Source of the DNA: Pseudoteredinibacter isoporae_A
Lineage (GTDB): Bacteria > Pseudomonadota > Gammaproteobacteria > Pseudomonadales > Cellvibrionaceae
Length of the DNA: 64,000 nt
Assembly: GCF_040372805.1 (NCBI RefSeq)
Contig: NZ_BAABWJ010000010.1
Coordinates: 130,313-194,312 of the forward strand
Direction: 5' to 3'
Of the stretch, positions 33,808-41,771 are shown piece by piece. A program made the translations under genes and the position numbers. The notes under the pieces were generated by a model. It searched no databases and was not told the DNA's origin. It was given only the letters and a program-made list of their open reading frames with translations. Position 1 is the first letter of the stretch. Every line of letters starts with the position of its first letter.

Positions 33808-34266
33808 TTACTGGCTGCGGTCTTGTATGTAGCGCTCATAATCCGGCACGCGCTTGGAAAAAGACTGGTCCAACAAGCTGGACGCCATCATCATGTCGGC
33901 ACTGGCAAAGTTACAAGCAACTGGAATATTCCACACGGCCGCGATGCGCAATAGGGCTTTCACATCTGGGTCGTGGGGCATAGGCTCAAAAGGATCCCAG
34001 AAAAACACCAGCATATCGATTTCACCTTCGCTGATTTTCGCACCAATTTGCTGATCGCCCCCGAGCGGACCACTGATCAGCTTTTCAATGTTTAATTTAC
34101 AGTGTTTTTCGATAAGTTGGCCCGACGTGCCCGTGGCGCAAATTCGGTGCTGGGCAAGTGATGTTTCGTGTTTCTTGCACCAATCGATAAGAGAGGATTT
34201 CAGGTTGTCGTGGGCAACCAAGGCGATGGCTTTTTTCGCTGGAGTCTGTACGGTCTTGTAGTTCAT
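33808..34266 (-). CDS. mgsA: Methylglyoxal synthase
   Basis: The start is set at the ATG at 34266, giving 152 residues, identical in length to E. coli MgsA; the frame is open to 34392. It converts dihydroxyacetone phosphate to methylglyoxal and phosphate. Active-site residues His19, Asp20, Asp71 ('GPLGGDQQIGA'), Asp91 ('FFWDPFEP') and His98 are all present at the E. coli positions. The ribosome site is weak. A glutaredoxin-like gene and an exported VOC protein lie directly upstream on the same strand, a possible methylglyoxal/thiol association. Confidence 0.95.
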   Translation of the reverse strand: MNYKTVQTPAKKAIALVAHDNLKSSLIDWCKKHETSLAQHRICATGTSGQLIEKHCKLNIEKLISGPLGGDQQIGAKISEGEIDMLVFFWDPFEPMPHDPDVKALLRIAAVWNIPVACNFASADMMMASSLLDQSFSKRVPDYERYIQDRSQ

Positions 34267-34388
34267 TACAGGGCTTGCTCTGTGCAGCTTAGGTTGATCC
34301 TCCGATTGTACCTGATAACTTAACGCTTTCAGCATTGGGATCAGGAAATATCTGCGAATATCACCCGGCCCCAAACCGATGCGTGGCC

Positions 34389-34676
34389 TCAAACCACGCG
34401 GTGATCAGTACACTTATAGGCTTCCAAATAGCGAATGATATCCGTCGATTCATACAGCCATTGTGTAGGCTGATTTTTGATCTCAATTCGCAGGCAGGGC
34501 ACCTGGGGTTTACCACCGCCTTTGATGAGTTCCTGGCGAATTTTCCCCGAGAAGCCTACGTCTTTCATTGGAATGTTTAAATCCAGTTTTTTCATGGCTT
34601 TTCGAGTCTTGATGCAATATGGGCAGAGACTGCTTTGATACAAAGTAAGGGTTCGGCTTGTCGACATTCTGGACAT
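34389..34676 (-). CDS. Glutaredoxin-like protein
   Basis: 95 residues; the start may be the first ATG (34676) or the fourth residue (34667). The dithiol site 'LCPYCIKTRKAM' (Cys18, Cys21) and 'PQVPCLRIE' with the cis-Pro are typical of glutaredoxins. 'YESTDIIRYLEAY' resembles the GST-N/glutaredoxin end. It probably reduces mixed disulfides with glutathione. It lies between an exported VOC protein and mgsA on the same strand. Confidence 0.88.
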   Translation of the reverse strand: MSRMSTSRTLTLYQSSLCPYCIKTRKAMKKLDLNIPMKDVGFSGKIRQELIKGGGKPQVPCLRIEIKNQPTQWLYESTDIIRYLEAYKCTDHRVV

Positions 34677-34705
34677 GGTAGCTGCTCGTTAAATCTCGAT
34701 AGGGA

Positions 34706-35191
34706 TTACTTTTGAGGGCGATGGACCAGCTCAATGCGATTACCGCTGGGCTCGTAGAACATCATGTGTTTGCTGGGGCCACCATAAGCCAGCTCAGGTG
34801 CGAACTCGATATTCACGCCGGGGAAGTCCTTCAAAGCTTTATAGAGGCGATTAAGTTCAGCTTCACTGCTGATTCCTAATGCCAGGTGATGCAGGCCGAC
34901 ATTGGTTTTACGATTGAAGGGGGTAGCTTTCTCCGGGTGGCTTGCACGCCACAGGGTGATGGTCGTCTTGCCATTCGAGAGAAAATAGGCCGGATAACTG
35001 GGGTCACTTCCACGTTCTGAAAAACCTAATACATCCACGAACACAGATTTACTGGCTTCGATGTCTTTGACGACCAGGCCAACATGATCGACACCCGTAA
35101 CAGCGGTTTGTTGAGCGGCGACCTGCAGGGAAAAACTCATAACAATAACTGCGAATAATGAGCGCAAAATAGGCATTCTCTTGTTCCTCAT
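34706..35191 (-). CDS. Exported VOC (glyoxalase/bleomycin-resistance) superfamily protein
   Basis: 161 residues. Residues 1-26 form a Sec signal peptide ('MPILRSLFAVIVMSFSLQVAAQ' is hydrophobic; start may be Met1 or Met6). The mature part is one VOC module: 'GVDHVGLVVKDIEASKSVFV', 'LGFSERGSDP', 'VGLHHLALGIS' and 'FYEPSGNRIELV'. The His/Glu metal-site pattern is retained. A periplasmic location is unusual for this mostly cytoplasmic superfamily. Nearness to mgsA suggests aldehyde handling, but the substrate is unknown. Confidence 0.82.
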   Translation of the reverse strand: MRNKRMPILRSLFAVIVMSFSLQVAAQQTAVTGVDHVGLVVKDIEASKSVFVDVLGFSERGSDPSYPAYFLSNGKTTITLWRASHPEKATPFNRKTNVGLHHLALGISSEAELNRLYKALKDFPGVNIEFAPELAYGGPSKHMMFYEPSGNRIELVHRPQK

Positions 35192-35411
35192 TGGAAGAAA
35201 AGAAGCATTCTTGGCGGAAGTGCCAATGAAATCATCACAAAATCATAACAACAGGCGTTTACTTGGGAATTAGCTTAGTGTCTCGAGTTATATCTTCTAA
35301 AGGAACCTGGTGTCTCTCGTGGAGGAATTGAGTTAAGCGGCAATGTTAAGTTGGGTAGTCGGCAAACAGAAAGCGGATTGAAAGCCTAAATTGGGATGCT
35401 TGGTATCGGGC

Positions 35412-36053
35412 TCAGGTTTGTGTGGGAGCCTGGGTATAGGGCGCCAGATATTCTTCGGGAATGGAAATATCCTGGTTTACGCCTGCGAATGCTAAAAGTA
35501 ATAGGGTCGCGAAAATACCGCCCGCTGCGATCATGGTCATGGAAATACGATTTCTGATGACTCTCTCGAAACGATTTCTCAGAAGCCAGTGAACGGCTGC
35601 GCTGATATGAATGAATATCGCCAGTACCGCAAGAAAATAATAAGGAATGAAGAACAGGAAGTAAGGTGAGCTATGAATGCCTGCAATACCGAAATAGAGG
35701 TTGGTGTCCAGTTCCAGAGCGATTCGGCCGTAGAGAACAGCGACCAGATGATTGCTCAGGAAGAACGCCATATATACGCCTGACAAGGCCTGTGCGCGAT
35801 CCAGCATGGAACGTCGCTGCCCCCTTCGTATGTAAACGAGGACCAGCCCGCTGATGATTTGAAACCCACAGAAAAACAGCAGTGGCCACTCCATAACAGG
35901 ATGTTGATAGATACCTCGGAGCGTGTTCATCGCGTTGATGTGCACCTGAGCACCGGCGAAGATGAGGGCGTGATTGGCCAGGTGAAGCAGTATAAAGATA
36001 CCTAGTACCATAGCTGAGAGTCGATGGCATAATGGTAATGAGAGTCTGAGCAT
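35412..36053 (-). CDS. Orphan b-type cytochrome of the succinate dehydrogenase/fumarate reductase membrane-anchor fold
   Basis: 213 residues with five membrane helices. Paired histidines suitable for haem occur in 'HRLSAMVLGIFILLHLANHALI' (~10-31), 'FFLSNHLVAV' (~97-106) and 'IFIHISAAVHWLL' (~146-158). The 'HR.S....' start is like SdhC/FrdC-type anchors. No flavoprotein or iron-sulfur subunit is nearby, so it is an orphan, perhaps passing electrons to an exported enzyme. It lies upstream of the VOC gene and downstream of an AraC regulator, all on the minus strand. Confidence 0.65.
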   Translation of the reverse strand: MLRLSLPLCHRLSAMVLGIFILLHLANHALIFAGAQVHINAMNTLRGIYQHPVMEWPLLFFCGFQIISGLVLVYIRRGQRRSMLDRAQALSGVYMAFFLSNHLVAVLYGRIALELDTNLYFGIAGIHSSPYFLFFIPYYFLAVLAIFIHISAAVHWLLRNRFERVIRNRISMTMIAAGGIFATLLLLAFAGVNQDISIPEEYLAPYTQAPTQT

Positions 36054-36160
36054 TCAGGGCGCACTCCGATATCAATGAACGACTGAATTATGGATCTGTC
36101 AGACTTGAGAGAATATGAGAAATAATGTCAGTTGATGAGAAATGACGACATATGCTGAGC

Positions 36161-37189
36161 CTAATGCTGCTGTTGATACTCCCTTGGCGTTTTTCCCGTC
36201 CACTGTTTGAAGGCTTTACGAAATGTACTTGGCTCAGAGTAGCCAAGAAGATAGGCGAGCTCTTCATGGCTGATTTTATTTTCGCGAACCTCTTTGACAG
36301 AAAAATCAAGTCGTACCTTGTCGAGAAGATCCTGAAATCGATGCTCAGATTGCTTGAGTCTGCGCTGCAAGGTTCGAGGTGTCATGGCCAATTGTTCAGC
36401 GATGCGAGCCAGTGTGATTTTTCGGCCATCGATGCTCTTTAATATTGCAGTACGCACTGTTTCGGCGAATGATCCTTCACCGTGCAGATTGCTCTTTAGC
36501 ATCTGGTCTTCCAGAGCAATAAAGAGAGATGAATTGGCCGATAACAAGGGCTGTTCCATCAATTCGGATGATATAAAGATTCGATCCTGTTTCTGAGAAA
36601 AATAGACCGGGCACTGTAAGGCGGATGTATAGGTTTCCGGGTCAACTGGAGGCTCCCGGCGCAATTCGACATAGGCAAGTGGCTTGGCAATACCGGTAAG
36701 CAAGCTGGCGCAGTTTTTGAGCGCGACAAAAAACGAATCAATCATCAAAGAATCGACTGAGCCACTCAGCTTTGGATGTATATCCAACTCGATGAGATAT
36801 AAATTCGAGCGGCATTGGTCAATATCGTAAGGCCTGGATTCAAAGATAAGCCCCTCGCCAAAAGCACGTTGATAACGCTCGTAGCAATTCAGGGCCTGCT
36901 GACAGTTGTCGGCGGTAGCTAACAAGTGGCCAATGATCCCCAGGCTGAAGGGTTGATACATGCGGCCATGCTGCAAGCCAAAGTGTTCACCTTTCCAAAG
37001 CTGCTGGGCGATTTGATAGCAGCGGCTGGCATAGTGACAAGATACCCTGAGGTGCGGATCTGCCAAATCAAACTGATCTATGCCAGCGCGAGCCTTGATT
37101 TCCTTCACGTCCAAATTCATTTGTTGGAAGGCAGTGAGTATCGACTGGAGGGCACTGCCGGAAACAGTTGGCTGCAAAGTATTGTTCAT
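36161..37189 (-). CDS. AraC-family regulator (OruR/arabinose-binding type)
   Basis: 342 residues. An N-terminal ~200-residue ligand domain ('FGLQHGRMYQPFSLGIIGHLL') is followed by the AraC double HTH (~240-340): 'ITLARIAEQLAMTPRTLQRRLK', with 'ELAYLLGYSEPSTFRKAFKQWTGKTPREYQ'. This is the architecture of regulators such as OruR or those controlling lipid-catabolic genes. Likely targets are neighbours such as the hydrolase upstream or the cytochrome gene; this is inference. Confidence 0.9.
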   Translation of the reverse strand: MNNTLQPTVSGSALQSILTAFQQMNLDVKEIKARAGIDQFDLADPHLRVSCHYASRCYQIAQQLWKGEHFGLQHGRMYQPFSLGIIGHLLATADNCQQALNCYERYQRAFGEGLIFESRPYDIDQCRSNLYLIELDIHPKLSGSVDSLMIDSFFVALKNCASLLTGIAKPLAYVELRREPPVDPETYTSALQCPVYFSQKQDRIFISSELMEQPLLSANSSLFIALEDQMLKSNLHGEGSFAETVRTAILKSIDGRKITLARIAEQLAMTPRTLQRRLKQSEHRFQDLLDKVRLDFSVKEVRENKISHEELAYLLGYSEPSTFRKAFKQWTGKTPREYQQQH

Positions 37190-37414
37190 ATCCGTGTTTC
37201 TATTTCCTGACCCATTGATTGCCTGAAGCGAATGAGCGTTTCAGGTTGCTCATGGTTCGATTCTACATGATAAGAGAGGTAGGGGCAGGTGATAGGGATG
37301 ACTGTTGTTTGCACTGAAAAGATTCGTCCCTCCGGTGAATAAGCCTGACCCGTTGTATTGGTGAACAAGAACTGCTGGCGGGCGTCTGTAATGTTGATGG
37401 ATTTTTGTTTTTTG

Positions 37415-38206
37415 TTAGTGATCGCTGTAGATACGATTATTCTCAAGCCAGCGTTCAAACTCTGGCATCACATTCTGTAACTGTTCACCGATGACCATGC
37501 AGTGATCGGCATGTGCCAGCTCGATTAGGGTGGCTCGCTCGCCGTAGCGTTTGGCGGTTAAGCGGCCGATTCTGGGAGCGACAACGCGATCTTTTTTTCC
37601 GATGAAGATCAGAACCGGAGATTGGATTGCATCGACGTTGACATGGCTGCGGCGTTTGCGATCGAAAAACCAGAACCCCATCTCAAAATAAGCCTTTCCA
37701 GATTCGGGAACGCAGGCCAGGAAATAGTCTTTGGCTTTTTCTTCAGTCTGTTCATTTACAACCCCCCACCGAAACTCTTCCCAGGATGGATAGAGAGGTT
37801 TTCGCCAGAAGGCCCATTGATTAGTGTAGTAGTGGAAGGTGCGAACCATGGAAGGGTACAGATTAAACATACCCCAGGCCGGAGCGGGAGAGAAACACAC
37901 AACACCACGGTGCTTGCATCGCGCAGCAACCAACTGACAAAGCAGGCCCCCCATGGATAAGCCGGCAATGATCGGCGCATCATCAAGGGCTTCAATATAC
38001 GCGACGACGTCATCTACGTAATCCTGCAGAGAAACGGAGCCAATCTCTAGGGCGCATTCCAGAAAGCCCAGTTCGTGATGGCGCAAGGTCGGGGTGTGCA
38101 CCGTAAAACCTCGTTTGTCCAATTCTGCTTTCATTTCGTCCCAGTTGCTGGCGTTACCCCAAGTGCCATGGATCAAAACAATGTGTTTTTCCTGCTCTTG
38201 CTTCAT
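37415..38206 (-). CDS. Alpha/beta hydrolase, TetR-controlled
   Basis: 263 residues. Fold markers are 'IVLIHGTWGNASNW' (~9-22), the nucleophile elbow 'IIAGLSMGGLL' (Ser84), 'IFIGKKDRVV' (Asp) and 'HADHCMVIGE' (His). No signal peptide. An intracellular esterase or lipase is likely. It is divergent from a TetR regulator across 60 bases with two 18-bp operators, so its expression is almost certainly repressed by that protein. About 225 bases without a credible gene separate it from the AraC gene. Confidence 0.85.
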   Translation of the reverse strand: MKQEQEKHIVLIHGTWGNASNWDEMKAELDKRGFTVHTPTLRHHELGFLECALEIGSVSLQDYVDDVVAYIEALDDAPIIAGLSMGGLLCQLVAARCKHRGVVCFSPAPAWGMFNLYPSMVRTFHYYTNQWAFWRKPLYPSWEEFRWGVVNEQTEEKAKDYFLACVPESGKAYFEMGFWFFDRKRRSHVNVDAIQSPVLIFIGKKDRVVAPRIGRLTAKRYGERATLIELAHADHCMVIGEQLQNVMPEFERWLENNRIYSDH

Positions 38207-38227
38207 GAGCGATTGACCTTTTTATTT

Positions 38228-38245
38228 TGACATGAATTCGTGTCA
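38228..38245. promoter_or_regulatory. TetR-type operator 1
   Basis: TGACATGAATTCGTGTCA, an 18-bp palindrome with a single mismatched pair. The left end overlaps a TTGACA -35-like hexamer (38227-38232) pointing to the TetR gene, with a TACTTT -10-like hexamer (38249-38254) beyond it. Confidence 0.75.
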
Positions 38246-38254
38246 CTTTACTTT

Positions 38255-38272
38255 TGACATGGTGGCATGTCA
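38255..38272. promoter_or_regulatory. TetR-type operator 2
   Basis: TGACATGGTGGCATGTCA: two perfect 7-bp arms with a 4-base centre and the same half-site (TGACATG) as operator 1, 27 bases away centre to centre. It covers the first ATG (38267) of the TetR frame, arguing for a downstream start. Confidence 0.75.
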
Positions 38273-38983
38273 ACATGGATGGATTCCATTGAGAGTGTAA
38301 AGATGCAAGGAAAAAGCCAAGATAAGGCAGAGAAAGAGCAAGGCGAGATCGCTGCTGAACGCTCCTATAAGGGCCTCAACACCAGTGAGAGAAAGGCTCT
38401 GCGCCGGACACAGCTGATGAAAGCGGGCATTGATGTGATGGGTAGCAAGGGCTATGCGAGTTGCTCTTGCAAAATGATCTGCAATCAAGCGGGCCTGACG
38501 GAGCGCTACTTTTACCAGAGTTTTGCAAACCGCGAAGCGTTGCTCCAAACGATCTACCAAGAACACTCTGAGCGAATAATGGCTCTGATTTCGGAAGCTG
38601 TTATGAACGGTGAGACGGATCAGCTGGCGCTGAGGGTTGAACTGGGCCTGCGGGCTTTTTACCAAGACATGCGTGAGAATCCCAAGATTGCCCGTATTTT
38701 GTATATCGAAACCAGCGGTGTCAGTCCTGAAATGGATGATCTGGTGGCGAGCACTACCCACGGTTTCGCGATCATGTTTATTGAGCTGTTACAGCACTAT
38801 TATCCGGATAAGCATTTGGGTGTTGATGACGCTGAGCTTGTGGCGATCGGTCTGGTTGGTGGTGTGAATGCCATTCTGGTGCATTGGCTACTCAGTAATT
38901 TTGAAATGCCGCTGGAGTCGGTGCTGCAAAGCGCCAGTTTTATGTTTAAATCGGTTTCGGCCAGCTTGCTTGAACGGGGTTAA
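38267..38983 (+). CDS. TetR-family repressor
   Basis: The frame opens at ATG 38267 (238 residues), but that codon lies inside operator 2. The ATG at 38303, preceded by GAGAG, is a likelier start (226 residues). The HTH is 'KAGIDVMGSKGYASCSCKMI', then 'CNQAGLTERYFYQSFANREALLQ' (last motif cut here for length), and the rest is the all-helical ligand domain. Ligand unknown; fatty or aromatic acyl compounds are plausible given the adjacent hydrolase. It probably autoregulates through the two operators. Confidence 0.9.
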   Translation: MSTWMDSIESVKMQGKSQDKAEKEQGEIAAERSYKGLNTSERKALRRTQLMKAGIDVMGSKGYASCSCKMICNQAGLTERYFYQSFANREALLQTIYQEHSERIMALISEAVMNGETDQLALRVELGLRAFYQDMRENPKIARILYIETSGVSPEMDDLVASTTHGFAIMFIELLQHYYPDKHLGVDDAELVAIGLVGGVNAILVHWLLSNFEMPLESVLQSASFMFKSVSASLLERG

Positions 38984-39043
38984 TGAGCGTCAAGACCGTG
39001 CTCAATCGGAGGCAGTCCGGTTGGGTTTGCTGATTAGTAACCT

Positions 39044-39604
39044 CTAAAGTGCAGATTGATGAATGGGCGCAAGATACAGAATGAGCAACAGTAGACTGCC
39101 AAGTGCCATACAACGATTGGCAAACGGCCGATAACGAGGATTACTGTAGGCCAGCACCACACCACTCAGCAGGCTGAACAACAGGCTGAACCCCAAGGCA
39201 ATGCCAACAAGCCAAAAGCCAATATGGGCATGACCTTTGTGAATCATGATGAGTTTTTTCCACAGTCCGTGGACGTGAATTTCCAAGGTTTTCTTCTCGG
39301 TCAACAATAGGACTTCTCGGTTAAAGCTGTACCAGCTATGGCCGCCGTCAAAGCGAAAGTACTTTCCTGAAATATTTCCGTAGATGTCTGGCAATCGTTC
39401 GCTCGCCAATTGATAGGCGGCCATTTCGTTTTCAGGCCAGTGTTGTACGTGAGTCAACTCAATCTGAATTTCGTCACGGTTACCGCCATGAATATCCAAC
39501 ATATAGAGGGTGCCGGTGAGTGTATAAAGCAGGGCAAGGGGAAGGAAAAAACACGCCAGATAGGCATGCCACTTCATCCAGACCAGTCGATGTTTGGATT
39601 TCAT
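39044..39604 (-). CDS. PepSY-associated membrane protein
   Basis: 186 residues with an N-terminal helix ('WHAYLACFFLPLALLYTLTGTLYML', in two parts), a ~90-residue extracytoplasmic PepSY-like segment and two C-terminal helices. 'HGLWKKLIMIHKGHAHIGFW' carries several His residues. PepSY_TM proteins are linked to siderophore-iron reduction or redox reactions. It is the last gene of the RR-HK-PepSY operon beside two TonB receptors, which supports an iron-uptake role, possibly as a periplasmic ferric reductase component. Confidence 0.82.
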   Translation of the reverse strand: MKSKHRLVWMKWHAYLACFFLPLALLYTLTGTLYMLDIHGGNRDEIQIELTHVQHWPENEMAAYQLASERLPDIYGNISGKYFRFDGGHSWYSFNREVLLLTEKKTLEIHVHGLWKKLIMIHKGHAHIGFWLVGIALGFSLLFSLLSGVVLAYSNPRYRPFANRCMALGSLLLLILYLAPIHQSAL

Positions 39605-39644
39605 TGCGTTTTTCGGCTTAGTAACTTGCGGATTAATAACGCTT

Positions 39645-41021
39645 TTATTTTAAGTTTTCGTGGTCGGCCTTGCTAAGGCTTTTACGTTTTTTACAATTAC
39701 TCAGTTCAATTCTAATGACCAAACCCTGAGGGGGTTTATTGTGTGCAGAAATGCGCCCTCCGCAGGCTTCAACCTGGCGCTTGGAAAGCGCGAGTCCGAG
39801 ACCGAAGCCGCCTTGTAGTCGATCGCGGGATTTTTCCAGGCGAAAAAAGGGCTTGAAGATATTGTCTAGGTGCTCTTCGTCAACTCCAGGGCCTTGATCG
39901 GCGACCTCAATACACACATCGTTTTGTTGTTGCTGTAGTGCCACCAGAACATCCTTTCCTTCGGGGGTGTATTTGCAGGCGTTTCGAACGATGTTCTCGA
40001 TGGATTGAGATAAGGCCAGATGACTGCTGTTTTGCAGCGTTTGAATATCATCCAACTTACAGTGGATCGAGTGATGTGGGAATTCAAATCGAGCATCCTC
40101 CACAATACTTTCGATCAAGGGGGCCAGTTCGACACAGTCTTTATTCAGTTGGGGCTTTTCATTTTCCAGCCAAGCCAGTGTTAACGTACTTTCCACCAGA
40201 TTGCGCATTCCGGCAACTTCCAAGGTCACACGGGTGAGTACTTCTTCGGTCTTGTCACCGTCCAAGCTGAGCTGCATGCGAGTTAATGGTGTGCGAAGTT
40301 CATGGGAGATATCCTGAATGAGCTGGCGCTGCTGTGAAATTGCAGCGGCGAGTTTGCTGCCCATATCATCAAAACTGGCGGCGAGATCGGAAATTTCATC
40401 CTGACGGCGAGCCATATCCGGGTAGATTTTGGTACTGAAGTCGCCATCTGCATATCGTCGTGTGGCGGATTCCAGTTTTCTCAAGGGGGAAAGCAGGTAG
40501 CGGTACAATAAATAGCTGAGCAGCATCGCAAAGAGTATGGGCAACAGTGTTTGGCTGGCAAAATACAGCTCGTTCCAAAAGGCCCCGGGACGCATTCTTT
40601 GAGGAAGGCGAATTAAAAGATGGTAACCCTCAATACTCAGTGGGATATCCATTAAAGGGTTTTCTGCATGGTAGAGGTGAATCGGGTATTGAATGGGACG
40701 CCCGACATACGCTCCATCGTATGGCGTACTGTCCCATTCTGTGCTGACGATGTCATCAATATCAATTTGAATGACCGCCACCAGCGTATTTTCGCGTAAG
40801 CTGAGTTCATCTTTCCATTGTTGCAGTTCATTGAACTGACCGGCTGAAATCATGTCTTCAACCTGGACGGCGTAATCGTGCAATTGCTGGATGTGTTCGC
40901 CGGCAATATAGCTGAACTGTGTTTCTACCCGTTCATTCCATTCCGTGAGTAGCCAGTAGAATACGGTGACGCACAAAGCAATGCAGAGGTTCAGTTTTCC
41001 GAAGAGTCTTAATTTATACAC
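39645..41021 (-). CDS. Sensor histidine kinase of the iron-cluster two-component system
   Basis: 458 residues. Two membrane helices (about 8-26 and 157-178) flank a ~130-residue periplasmic sensor. HAMP follows ('YLLSPLRKLESATRRYADGDF'), then the phospho-accepting His in 'QDISHELRTPLTRMQ' and the ATPase with 'NIVRNACKYTP', 'VADQGPGVDEEH' and 'GGFGLGLALSKRQ'. Its start overlaps the response-regulator stop by eight bases. Signal unknown; the context suggests iron, haem or an envelope cue. Confidence 0.94.
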   Translation of the reverse strand: MYKLRLFGKLNLCIALCVTVFYWLLTEWNERVETQFSYIAGEHIQQLHDYAVQVEDMISAGQFNELQQWKDELSLRENTLVAVIQIDIDDIVSTEWDSTPYDGAYVGRPIQYPIHLYHAENPLMDIPLSIEGYHLLIRLPQRMRPGAFWNELYFASQTLLPILFAMLLSYLLYRYLLSPLRKLESATRRYADGDFSTKIYPDMARRQDEISDLAASFDDMGSKLAAAISQQRQLIQDISHELRTPLTRMQLSLDGDKTEEVLTRVTLEVAGMRNLVESTLTLAWLENEKPQLNKDCVELAPLIESIVEDARFEFPHHSIHCKLDDIQTLQNSSHLALSQSIENIVRNACKYTPEGKDVLVALQQQQNDVCIEVADQGPGVDEEHLDNIFKPFFRLEKSRDRLQGGFGLGLALSKRQVEACGGRISAHNKPPQGLVIRIELSNCKKRKSLSKADHENLK

Positions 41022-41664
41022 GGTGTAACCTATAACCTTTGCCGTGTACGGTTTGAATCGCCAGCGGGCAAGTGCCCAGAGTTTGAAGCTTTTTCCGAAT
41101 TTTACTGATGTGCATATCCAATGATCGATCGTATTGGTTAAAGCTTTTTTGCAGGACCTGACGATACAAAAGAGGTTTGCTCAGTGTTTGTTCGCCATTC
41201 TCCAGAAAGAAATTGACGATCCGTTGTTCCACCGGTGTGAGTGAGAGCGTATCAAGTTGCTCAGCATTCAGTGCGTTCTTGTGTGTTTGGTTTTGTTGAA
41301 CTTGGGTACGGCGAAGTATCGCTTCGATTCGCAACAACAACTCGGCGGTGCTGAAAGGTTTGGTCAGATAATCGTCGGCGCCACTTTTGAAACCTTCGAT
41401 ACGATCTTGTTCTGCGCCGAGGGCCGTCAACAGGATTACCGGTGTCTCGCATAGTTTTCGCAGCTGATTCAATACTTCCAGCCCTGTGATGTTAGGCAGC
41501 ATGACATCCAGTAGAATCAAATCAAAAACCTGTTTTCGAATGGTGTTCAGCCCTTGCCGCCCATCAAAACAGGCCTGTGTTTGGAACTGTTGTTGGTTCA
41601 GCATGTCTTGCAGGAGTTGGTTAACTTGGAGGTCGTCTTCTATGATTAGAATGCGTCGAGACAT
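41014..41664 (-). CDS. OmpR-family response regulator
   Basis: 216 residues. Receiver domain with acidic pocket Glu9/Asp10-Asp11 and phospho-acceptor Asp53 in 'LILLDVMLP'; 'VILLTALGAE' and 'YLTKPFSTAEL' supply the Thr and Lys. A winged-helix domain follows ('LTPVEQRIVNFFLENGEQTLSK'; shortened). First gene of the operon with the kinase and PepSY protein. It is about 100 bases downstream of the end of a TonB receptor gene on the same strand, so that receptor may be co-regulated. Confidence 0.95.
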   Translation of the reverse strand: MSRRILIIEDDLQVNQLLQDMLNQQQFQTQACFDGRQGLNTIRKQVFDLILLDVMLPNITGLEVLNQLRKLCETPVILLTALGAEQDRIEGFKSGADDYLTKPFSTAELLLRIEAILRRTQVQQNQTHKNALNAEQLDTLSLTPVEQRIVNFFLENGEQTLSKPLLYRQVLQKSFNQYDRSLDMHISKIRKKLQTLGTCPLAIQTVHGKGYRLHRV

Positions 41665-41771
41665 GGTGTTGATCGATACTCGTGCTGTTAATTAAATAAG
41701 GTGATTAAATGGGCAGGCTAAACGCAAAAAAGCCCGGGCAATGCCGGGCGAATATCTCAATGGAGGAGAAT

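Noticed and set aside
37186..37458. 90-codon minus-strand frame between the hydrolase and the AraC gene
   Set aside because: Its only upstream start is a TTG inside the hydrolase gene and no good internal start exists; treated as the leader of the AraC gene.
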